From Streptomyces parvus (GTDB lineage Bacteria; Actinomycetota; Actinomycetes; Streptomycetales; Streptomycetaceae), in contig NZ_CP135079.1 in NCBI RefSeq assembly GCF_032121415.1, positions 7,006,001 to 7,070,000 of the forward strand: 64,000 nucleotides of DNA. Direction: 5' to 3'. Numbering within the stretch: position 1 is the first letter of the stretch; each line of letters opens with the position of its first letter. The position numbers and the translations under genes were made by a program. This document shows positions 56,879 through 64,000 of this stretch, one piece after another. The notes beneath the pieces were generated by a model, which saw nothing but the letters and a program-made list of their open reading frames with translations, was not told the origin of the DNA and ran no database searches.

Positions 56879-57396
56879 CAGGCCACCGCCCGCGTCGGCG
56901 GGAACCACTGCATCTCGGGCAACGGCGAAGTGACCGGGGCCAGTTCGAGATAGGCGAGGTGCCGCAGGAACCGGCTGAACACCTGGGCGGCCGCCGAGGA
57001 GTCGTCCTTCACCGGCCGCGTCGCGGTCATGGCGGCGGTGAGGGACTGGGCGTCCGGTTCCCCGTCCGGGGGCTCCACCGCGAGATAGCGGGCGACGCGC
57101 TCGGCGCCGTACTGCAGCACCGCCTCGGCGACGAGCGCCTGGATGTGCTTGCAGAACATGCCGCGCGCACCGCCGCAGGGCCGGTTGTTGTTGGTGCTGC
57201 ACGCGAACGCGTACGTCCGCGCCGCCACCGACGACACATACACCCGCCCGATGTCCGACCCGCTGGAGACGACCCCCTGCAACCGCCCGTCGGCCAGTTC
57301 GACGAACGGCACCTTGGCCAGCTTCCGCGGGCGCGCGGGCGCCATCACCCGCGCGGTACTCGACTGCTCCCAGAGCGACAACGCGCCAACTCCCAT
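56878..57396 (-). CDS. SWIM zinc-finger protein
   Basis: A 172-residue protein with a SWIM zinc finger: AFACSTNNNRPCGGARGMFC then KHIQALVAEA gives the C-x(n)-C-x(n)-C-x-H arrangement (cysteines in FACS, RPCGG, MFCKH and the histidine). SWIM domains bind DNA or proteins. It is the first gene of the operon, 48 bases after the NRPS stop. The start at 57396 lacks a strong ribosome-binding site; a second in-frame ATG at residue 18 is possible. Confidence 0.85.
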   Translation of the reverse strand: MGVGALSLWEQSSTARVMAPARPRKLAKVPFVELADGRLQGVVSSGSDIGRVYVSSVAARTYAFACSTNNNRPCGGARGMFCKHIQALVAEAVLQYGAERVARYLAVEPPDGEPDAQSLTAAMTATRPVKDDSSAAAQVFSRFLRHLAYLELAPVTSPLPEMQWFPPTRAVA

Positions 57397-57444
57397 GCAT
57401 GCGAAAGGGGATGTCCACGCCCTCGCGGCGGGACATCGACGAAC

Positions 57445-60400
57445 TTAACCCCGACCACTGACAACGCCGTCGATCATCCCCGGCCCGATGGTGCGGGTGA
57501 GCAGATGCAGGGGCGCCGCCCGGATGCCGGCCGCCTCCGCCGCCTCCCAGTAGGCCAGCCCGGTGGCCGCGTCGACCGGACCGCGGACGAGCGGCACCGC
57601 GGCGCCCGAGGCGTGGAGCAAGGACTCCAGCCGGCAGGACGCGATGGCGTCCGCCACCATCGGCTGCGCCAGATAGCCGGCCACCGCGGCAGGCGGCAGC
57701 CCCCCGGCCACCTGCCGCTCGGCGGGCCCGGTGCTCAGCAGCCCGCCCCCGACGACCAGGACGTCCCTCGCCCGTTCCATCCGCCCGAAGGCGCGCGACG
57801 TGTCGAAGCAGTGCGGGAACGAGTCGTCGACCACCGTCGCCCCCGGGGCGAGACGGTCGATGTCCAGGAGCGTGCCGCCCCCGCTGACCGCCGCGACGAT
57901 CAGACGGGCCCCGTACACGGCGTCGGGCAGCCCGTGAGCCGACTCGACCACCTCCACTACCCCGGCGAGGCCGCGTTCCAGAAGGCTGTCGGCCAGTTCC
58001 TTGAGACGTCGCCCGCTGCCCGGTACGTCACAGAGCAGCAGCCGGGCGGGCGGTTCCTCGGCCAGCGTGAGCAGCAGCTCCAGCGACGAGGAGCCGATCG
58101 AGCCGAGCCCCACGACCGCGACCGTCAGGGAGCCCAGCCGCTGCCTCGTCGCGGAGAGAGCGGCGTGCACGGTCCTGACGACGGACACGACGGTCGCCGC
58201 GTGACCGGTGGTGATGGAAGGAACCGCGTCCGTCGTTCCGACGGCCCGCAGAACGTCGAAGCCGTAGCCGGTGAGCGAGGGGATCATTCCGGCCAGGGAC
58301 ACGGTCCGCGCCCCCAGGGACGAGGCGAGCTCCACCCCGCGCGTGGTGTGCCCGAGCAGGGCGGCGCCGGGGGCGAGTTCGTCCGCGAACAGCGGGACGC
58401 ACACGAACCCCGAACGGCCCAGCGGCGTACGCAGCGTCTCCAGGAGCCGCGGCCGTCCGTCGGGGAACAGCCAGGTCCGCAACTCCTCGCGCGGCAACGC
58501 CCCCTCCGGCAGACCCGCCTGCCGGGCGAGGTCGGCGGGGGGCGGCAGATAGCCGACGAGCGCGGCGTCCACCGGCTCGTTGCGGCCGAAGCGGTCCGGC
58601 TCGCCGAGCCGGCCGGGGCGACCCGACCCGTCGAACCCGTCGGTACCTGTCCCGGGCACGAGCGAGGCCGCCGCGCGCGCCAGACCCTCGCGTACGGCGT
58701 CCGCGAACGCGGCCAGCGCCTCCGGGGTGAACGCCGTGGCCACCGCGCGAACGGTGACCCTCAGCCGCCCGCCCTCCGGACCGGCGGACAGGAACACATC
58801 CGTACCGGCCGGAGGTGGCGTGTACACGCTGTTGCCGTCCTCCCGGCTGAGCGTCAGCGCCTCTCCGCTCTCCGGGCCCAGGGCGGAGAAATCCAGATAG
58901 GTGAAGAAGAACTGCGATGCCAGGGGCAGCCCGTTGGGAAGCGAGGGCACGGCCCCCTCGTACGCCCGCGCCTCGGCGGCCTCCGTGGCGAGGCGCCGCA
59001 GGTCGTCCTCGAACCCCGTGCCGTCCTTGCGCCCCGACGCCGGACCCGCGGGCCGGAGCGGAACAGCCGTGGCGAAGGGGCCGAACACGCGGTGTACGTC
59101 GGGCAGGGCGTCGTCCCGGCCGCTCACCGCGAGACCGAGGACCAGATCCGCCCGGCCCGTGGTGGCTGCGAGCGCCCGGTAGTAGGCGGTGAGCACGGGG
59201 GCGTGGAGGGTGGTTCCGCCGCGCGCGGCGAGTCCGCGCAGCGCATCCACCTGGTCGGCGTCGACCGTGAACCCGTGCGTGTGGAACAGCGGGTTCGCCG
59301 GGGTGCCCGGCCGAGCGCCGGTGTCCGTACCGGCGGAGAGTACGGGCGGCCGGTAGGGGGCGCTCAGCCGGACCCACCGGTCCTCGCGGGACGGGGCCGT
59401 GGGGGGTACGGCGGGCGGGACTGAGCGTGCCGCGAGGCGGACGGCGTGGTCGCGGAAGGTACTGCGCAACGGCGCCCGAGCCGGTACGTCGCCCCGCGAC
59501 AGGGCGTCGTACACGGTGATCAGCTCGCGTACCAGGAGCGCGGCGCTGTATCCGTCGCCGATGATGTGGTGGGCGTGTGCCACCAGGACGTGTTCGTCCG
59601 GGCCGACGGTGAGCACCCGCAGGCGCAGCAGGGGCCAGGCCCAGGGTTCGAAACGGCGCGCCCGCTCGGCGGTGACGCGCCCCTCCACCTGCCCCGGGTC
59701 GGTGAGGGTCTCGAAGTCGACCGGCAGGCGCAGTGAGGAGGGCAGCTCCTGCTGGACGGCCGGGCGCGCCCCGGCCGGGAAGACCGTGCGCAGCATCGGG
59801 TGGCGCACGACGAGCGAGTCCACCGCCCCCTGGAAGCCGGCGGTGTCGAGGCGGCCGCGAAGGCGGAACCGTGCGAGCCAGGACGACGTCGTGCCCGGCG
59901 CGATGGCCTCGGCCAGCAGGAACCCCCGTTGGGTGGGGGTGAGCGGGAAGGGCGTGAGGGCCCCGGCACCAGCGACGGCGTCGGCGGAGGCACCAGCGGC
60001 GGTATCGGCCGCGTTGTCAGAGGCTTCGGCCGCCGCCGCGTCCACGGCGGCGGCGAGGGCCGCGAGCGTACGGTTGCGGTAGATGACGGTCGGCCGGGGG
60101 AGCGGCCCGCCCTGCCTCTCCAGCCGGGCGAACACCTCCAGTACGAGCAGGGAGTCACCGCCCAGGACGAAGAAGTCGTCCTCGCGGCACACGTCCTCGG
60201 CCTGGAGCAGCGCGGACCAGATGACGGCGAGCCGGATCTCGGTCGGCGTGCGGGGTGCGGTACGGGTCGCCGGCGCAGGGGACGGTGAACGGGGCGGCGT
60301 TTCGCCGAGGGCCGGCAGCGCACGCCGGTCGATCTTGCCCGTGCCCGTGAGCGGCATCGTGGCGACACGGGTGATCCGGGACGGAATCATGTACGCGGGC

Positions 60401-63400
60401 AGCGACTCCGCTAGATGACGCCGCAGCGCCACGGCATCCGCTCCGGACGAATCGCAGGCTCCGGATGCATGCGACGATCCGGGCCCGGGCGTCACGAATG
60501 CGGTGAGGCGCCCGTCCTCCGCGAGAACGACGGCGTGGGTGACATCGGGATGCGACTGGAGCACCGCTTCGATCTCGCCCGGCTCGACCCGGTTGCCCCG
60601 GATCTTCACCTGGTCGTCCAGCCGCCCGAGGAACTCCAGGGTGCCGTCCTCGGACCACCGCGCCCGGTCGCCGCTTCGGTACCAGCGCCGCCCGTGCCGA
60701 ACGGTGAACGCGGCCTCGGTCAGGGCCGGTTCGCCGAGGTACCCCGGGGTCAGACCGATGCCGGCGATGAGGAGTTCGCCGGCCTCGCCGGGCCGCAGCG
60801 CCTCCCCGTCGGGACCGACGACCTCCACCTCCGTACCCGACACCGGGCGGCCGATGGGCAGTCGCCGTATCCGGTCGTCGGGCCGGTCGCGGATGATGTG
60901 GCAGCTCGTGTTGATGGTGGCCTCGGTGGGGCCGTACAGGTTGGCGATGCGCTGACCGTCGCCGAAGAGGTCGAACCAGCGGCGTACGTGCGCGGGTGAC
61001 AGGGCCTCGCCGCCGACATGGACCCACCGCAGCGCGGACAGGTCCGGCAGCGCCGCGCCGGTTCGTACCCGTGCCTCGGAGGCGCTGAGGAGCTGTTCCC
61101 AGAGCGTGGGAACGGAGCTCCAGACGGTGATCCGGCGGCGTTCGACGTAGGTCAGCAGACGGTCGGGGTCGCGCAACAGGTCCCAGTCGACCGTGACCAC
61201 GGTGGCGCCGACGAGCAGCGGGGCGAGGAGCTGGCGGACGGAGGCGTCGAAGCAGGGGGACGCCGTCTGGGCGAGCCGGTCGTGCTCGTCGTAGCCGAAG
61301 GTGCCGATCGCCCAGTCGAGGTAGTTCTCCATGGACCGGTGGGTGATGGGCACGGCCTTGGGTCGGCCGGTGGACCCGGAGGTGAAGATCACGTACGCGA
61401 TGCTGTCGGCGTCGGCGTGCGTGTCCACGCAGACGGCGGTGGTGGAGTCGGTGCCGACCGGGCCGCCTGGCGCAGGGGGCGCCCCGTTCCCGTACCGCAC
61501 AACATCCTGATCCCGCGGGAGGGGCGGCTCCGGTCCGTCGACGGGCACCAGGGTCACGTCGCCGAGCGTGTCCCCGACCGCTCGGGTCGCTGCGTGGCAG
61601 AGCACCGCACGAGCTCCGGAGCGCGTGAGCTGGTCGACCAGGCGCGCGGTCGGGTGCCCGGCGTCCAACGGAACCCAGCCCGCCCCGGCGCGCAGGGCCG
61701 CGACGACGGCCACGACGGTGTCGGCGCCGGGCTCGGTGAGGAGCCCGACGAGGCTGCCCGGGGTGACGCCGCGGGCGAGAAGAGAGGCCGCGAGGGCCTG
61801 CGAGGCACGGTCGAGTTCGCCGTACGTCAGGGTGGCGGCGCCGGTGTCGACGGCGACCGCGTCCGGGGTGGCGCGGAACCGCTCGACGAGCCGGCGTACG
61901 AGCGTGGCGGAACCGGCGGCCGGAAGGGGCGCGGCGGCCGCCGTGAGGACCGTTGCGGCCAACTCGTCGTGGAAGTCACGGTCCAGGCGGGCCACCGTCT
62001 CCGGGGCGAAGAGCCGGACGGGGAAGTTCCACGAGAAGCGCAGGACCGCCTCGTCCTGCCAGCACAGCAGGCTCAGCCGGGTCGCGGCGGTGGCGGTGCC
62101 GGCGGCGGTCGGCCGCACGCTCACCGGGCACCGTTCGTCGAGGGCGGCGGGGAAGCGCGAGAAGCTGAAGCCGGCCGGGCTGACCGTCCGGGGGCCGGGC
62201 CCGGCCGGGTCCGTCGGCAGCAGCCGTGCCAGGTCCAGGCCGGTGAGGCCGGCGTGCCGCTCGCTCTCCAGCCAGATCCCCGCCAGCCGTTCGGCCAGGG
62301 CCCCGACGGACTCGTCCGGGTCCGTCGAACACAGCAGGGGGAGGGTGTCGGCGAGCGGCCCCACGAGCCGGTCCAGGCCCGCCAGCCGGTCGTCGCGGCG
62401 GGCGCGGGCGACGTTCACCGCGATCTCCCGCTGCCCGCTCCACCGGGCCAGACAGCGCACGTGCACGGCGAGCAGCAGATGGAAGAGGCTCACTCCCTGA
62501 TCGGCGGCCCGCTTCTCCAACGCGGCGGTCAGCGCGGGGTCGAGACTGCTTTGACGTGTCGTCAGAGGAGCCGAGGGAAGGGCGCACGGATCACCGTCGT
62601 ACGGCAGGGGGAGCGGCTCGCCACGGGAGGCCAGCCGGCGGGCCCAGTACCGTCGGTCGGCGGCGAGTTCGCGCACGCCGTCCGTGGAGGACCGCTGTTC
62701 GGCGGCAGCGGCCGCGTACTGCCCGAAGTCGATGCCGAGCGCGGGCAGTGCCGGTGCGTCCCCGTGGGCGAAGGCGGTGTAGAGCGACCACAGCTCCCCG
62801 GCGAGGACGTTGAGGCTGTATCCGTCCCCGGCCGCGTGGTGGATCACCAGCACCAGATGGGACAGCTCGGCGCTCTCCCGCGCGAGGACCGCCCGCAGGG
62901 GAGGCTCGGCGGAGAGGTCGAACGGCCGGTTGCACAGGGCCGTTTCCAGCTCTTCGATACGACCGGGGAGCTCGCGGACCTCGTACCAGGTGGACAGGGC
63001 GGAGGGCGGCGCGACGTACTGCACCGGTGACGCGGAACCGATCCCGTCCTCGGTGCCGGCGGTGTTCTCGATGCGGATCCGCAGCATGGTGTGCCGGTCG
63101 GAGAGCGCGGAGAGCGCCCGCCCCAACAGCCGGATGTCCAGGGGGCCGCGGACGGTCTGGCGGACATATCCGTGAGCCGGGACGTCCGGGTGGAGCCTGC
63201 TGCTGGTGTGCAGGGCCAGTTGGACGGGGGTGAGCGGGAAGGGGGACCCGTCCGGGACGGGGTCCGGCGTACGCGGGAGGGCTGCGGAGACGAGGGCGGC
63301 TGTGCTGTCGAGGTGCGCGGCCAGTTCGGCGACGGTCCGGTACTCGAAGAAGAGAGTTGCGGGCAGGGTCGTGCCCAGCTCCCGTTCGAGCTGCCTGACG

Positions 63401-64000
63401 AGGTCGACGGCGGCGAGCGAGTCGAGGCCGAGGGCGAGAAACGGTTCGTCGTCCGGAACCTCGGTGGCGGGCAGTCGCAGCGCCGAGGCCAGCAGGCGCC
63501 GAAGCAACGCGGCCGTGCTGATGTCGGTGTCCCCGGCCGACGTACGGCCCGAAGCCGCCGCACCCGGTCCTGATCCCGTTCCCGTGACTTCCGTTGTCGT
63601 GGTCGGGGGCTCCGGGGATTTCGGGGCCACGGGCGGCGGGGGCGGCGTCGGATCGGCGAGCAGCAGCTGTGCCGCGTCGACGCCGCACGCGGTACGGAGC
63701 GCCGCCAGTGCGGGAGCGAGAGCAACGGGCCGCCCCCCGGCGCTCCGTACGGTGGTGGAACCCGCTCCCGTCCCGGATACGAGCGCCGCCGCCATGCCCG
63801 TACCGGCCAGGGCGGCGAGGTTCACGGACTGCCAGGGCCTGCCCGCGTGCCGTTCCGAGGCGGCGAACGCGTCGAGGAAGGCGTTGGCAGCGGCGTAGTC
63901 GCCCAGGGCGCCCGCCAGTCCGGGCAGCACGGCACTCACGGAGGAGAAGGCGACGCGGATCGCCGGGTCGATTCCGTGCCGGTGCAGGGCCAGCGAGAGG
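57445..64000 (-). CDS. Hybrid PKS/NRPS megasynthase, C-terminal part (KR-ACP-C-A-PCP-C-AAR-like)
   Basis: Continues past the right edge. About 2,185 residues are visible; numbering here is from GTG 63939. A ketoreductase end (FSSV, ALGDYAAANAF) comes first. ACP: LGLDSLAAVDL, Ser174. C1 (233-670): VIHHAAGDG, 367-373. A domain (680-1215): YVIFTSGSTGRPKA, LYGPTEATIN, GKIDRR; extracted specificity residues D-A-R-S-V-V-L-I-N-K, no match I can name. PCP: LGGDSLLVL, Ser1263. C2 (1328-1760): HAHHIIGDG. The last 375 residues (58572-57445) resemble cyanobacterial acyl-ACP reductase: GYLPPPADL, VSLAGMIPSLTGYGFD, SITTGHAATVV, VVGLGSIGS Rossmann loop, VVDDSFPHCFDTS, VLVVGGGLLS, and ASCRLESLL where the AAR catalytic cysteine is expected (Cys2102). 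No thioesterase or usual R domain is present. Confidence 0.85.
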   Translation of the reverse strand, partial: LSLALHRHGIDPAIRVAFSSVSAVLPGLAGALGDYAAANAFLDAFAASERHAGRPWQSVNLAALAGTGMAAALVSGTGAGSTTVRSAGGRPVALAPALAALRTACGVDAAQLLLADPTPPPPPVAPKSPEPPTTTTEVTGTGSGPGAAASGRTSAGDTDISTAALLRRLLASALRLPATEVPDDEPFLALGLDSLAAVDLVRQLERELGTTLPATLFFEYRTVAELAAHLDSTAALVSAALPRTPDPVPDGSPFPLTPVQLALHTSSRLHPDVPAHGYVRQTVRGPLDIRLLGRALSALSDRHTMLRIRIENTAGTEDGIGSASPVQYVAPPSALSTWYEVRELPGRIEELETALCNRPFDLSAEPPLRAVLARESAELSHLVLVIHHAAGDGYSLNVLAGELWSLYTAFAHGDAPALPALGIDFGQYAAAAAEQRSSTDGVRELAADRRYWARRLASRGEPLPLPYDGDPCALPSAPLTTRQSSLDPALTAALEKRAADQGVSLFHLLLAVHVRCLARWSGQREIAVNVARARRDDRLAGLDRLVGPLADTLPLLCSTDPDESVGALAERLAGIWLESERHAGLTGLDLARLLPTDPAGPGPRTVSPAGFSFSRFPAALDERCPVSVRPTAAGTATAATRLSLLCWQDEAVLRFSWNFPVRLFAPETVARLDRDFHDELAATVLTAAAAPLPAAGSATLVRRLVERFRATPDAVAVDTGAATLTYGELDRASQALAASLLARGVTPGSLVGLLTEPGADTVVAVVAALRAGAGWVPLDAGHPTARLVDQLTRSGARAVLCHAATRAVGDTLGDVTLVPVDGPEPPLPRDQDVVRYGNGAPPAPGGPVGTDSTTAVCVDTHADADSIAYVIFTSGSTGRPKAVPITHRSMENYLDWAIGTFGYDEHDRLAQTASPCFDASVRQLLAPLLVGATVVTVDWDLLRDPDRLLTYVERRRITVWSSVPTLWEQLLSASEARVRTGAALPDLSALRWVHVGGEALSPAHVRRWFDLFGDGQRIANLYGPTEATINTSCHIIRDRPDDRIRRLPIGRPVSGTEVEVVGPDGEALRPGEAGELLIAGIGLTPGYLGEPALTEAAFTVRHGRRWYRSGDRARWSEDGTLEFLGRLDDQVKIRGNRVEPGEIEAVLQSHPDVTHAVVLAEDGRLTAFVTPGPGSSHASGACDSSGADAVALRRHLAESLPAYMIPSRITRVATMPLTGTGKIDRRALPALGETPPRSPSPAPATRTAPRTPTEIRLAVIWSALLQAEDVCREDDFFVLGGDSLLVLEVFARLERQGGPLPRPTVIYRNRTLAALAAAVDAAAAEASDNAADTAAGASADAVAGAGALTPFPLTPTQRGFLLAEAIAPGTTSSWLARFRLRGRLDTAGFQGAVDSLVVRHPMLRTVFPAGARPAVQQELPSSLRLPVDFETLTDPGQVEGRVTAERARRFEPWAWPLLRLRVLTVGPDEHVLVAHAHHIIGDGYSAALLVRELITVYDALSRGDVPARAPLRSTFRDHAVRLAARSVPPAVPPTAPSREDRWVRLSAPYRPPVLSAGTDTGARPGTPANPLFHTHGFTVDADQVDALRGLAARGGTTLHAPVLTAYYRALAATTGRADLVLGLAVSGRDDALPDVHRVFGPFATAVPLRPAGPASGRKDGTGFEDDLRRLATEAAEARAYEGAVPSLPNGLPLASQFFFTYLDFSALGPESGEALTLSREDGNSVYTPPPAGTDVFLSAGPEGGRLRVTVRAVATAFTPEALAAFADAVREGLARAAASLVPGTGTDGFDGSGRPGRLGEPDRFGRNEPVDAALVGYLPPPADLARQAGLPEGALPREELRTWLFPDGRPRLLETLRTPLGRSGFVCVPLFADELAPGAALLGHTTRGVELASSLGARTVSLAGMIPSLTGYGFDVLRAVGTTDAVPSITTGHAATVVSVVRTVHAALSATRQRLGSLTVAVVGLGSIGSSSLELLLTLAEEPPARLLLCDVPGSGRRLKELADSLLERGLAGVVEVVESAHGLPDAVYGARLIVAAVSGGGTLLDIDRLAPGATVVDDSFPHCFDTSRAFGRMERARDVLVVGGGLLSTGPAERQVAGGLPPAAVAGYLAQPMVADAIASCRLESLLHASGAAVPLVRGPVDAATGLAYWEAAEAAGIRAAPLHLLTRTIGPGMIDGVVSGRG

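Noticed and set aside
54036..59424. Two more very long plus-strand open frames (965 and 1,325 codons)
   Set aside because: Antisense to the VWA, DUF5691-position, SWIM and NRPS genes; composition is low-complexity and no motif is seen.
1..64000. CRISPR arrays, insertion sequences, phage or integrase genes, rRNA operons
   Set aside because: No regularly spaced repeats, transposase or integrase motifs, terminal inverted repeats or rRNA segments were seen anywhere.

Overview
This looks like chromosomal DNA of a Streptomyces or close relative. It is very GC-rich, with G/C-biased third codon positions and many GTG starts. It carries actinobacterial hallmarks: an LAETG sortase substrate, conservon-type GTPase and roadblock proteins, several SpoIIE-type PP2C phosphatases, a TerD protein, MptB, Spo0M, and a sugar ABC importer without its own ATPase. 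All assignments come from reading motifs and composition; no database search was run.

Layout. 0-9.2 kb: end of an MpaB-like oxygenase gene, a methyltransferase, TerD, TatA, a decayed ArsR/P-type ATPase pair, orphan CvnD- and CvnB-like genes with a PPOX enzyme between them, a DUF6397-type protein, an acetyltransferase, a histidine phosphatase and an LAETG surface protein. 9.3-23.5 kb: a PAS-GAF-PP2C-ATPase regulator, a 3-hydroxyisobutyryl-CoA hydrolase-like enzyme, small proteins, an F420/NADPH reductase-like protein, a stand-alone second ctaD, a one-polypeptide ECF sigma factor/CAP-domain fusion, an antitoxin-like protein, a proline/arginine-rich 32-codon ORF, a MASE1 sensor next to a PP2C phosphatase, and a DinB protein. 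23.5-34.8 kb: tRNA-Trp, mptB, an ABC-F resistance-type gene with a leader micro-ORF coupled to a small kinase, a Sua5-type protein, a CorC/HlyC pair, spo0M and small proteins. 35.3-36.9 kb: a second decayed patch (solute-binding protein and aminoglycoside acetyltransferase remnants) around a DUF664 protein.

36.9-48.8 kb is a catabolic locus. A Tat-exported PL8 polysaccharide lyase diverges from a regulator with a DeoR-type helix-turn-helix and a LacI-type sensor. Then come a lipoprotein, two permeases, a 2-hydroxyacid dehydrogenase and a phosphodiesterase-HAD fusion in one direction, and an SIS-domain sugar-phosphate enzyme plus class II aldolase in the other. Related ATCGATTCGAT-like sites lie before the lyase/regulator pair, the transporter operon and the SIS gene, suggesting one regulon for (amino)sugar-polymer use.

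49.0-57.4 kb: an SDR gene, then a tightly packed five-gene operon on the minus strand (SWIM zinc finger, DUF5691-position protein, VWA protein, MoxR ATPase, DUF5682-type protein). 57.4-64 kb: the 3' part of a giant hybrid PKS/NRPS gene with order KR-ACP-C-A-PCP-C, ending in a domain that resembles the cyanobacterial long-chain acyl-ACP reductase (AAR). This is the most unusual feature of the window.

Three separate genes here (P-type ATPase, solute-binding protein, AAC(3)) have lost their middles while keeping both ends, which suggests a recurring mode of gene decay in this strain.
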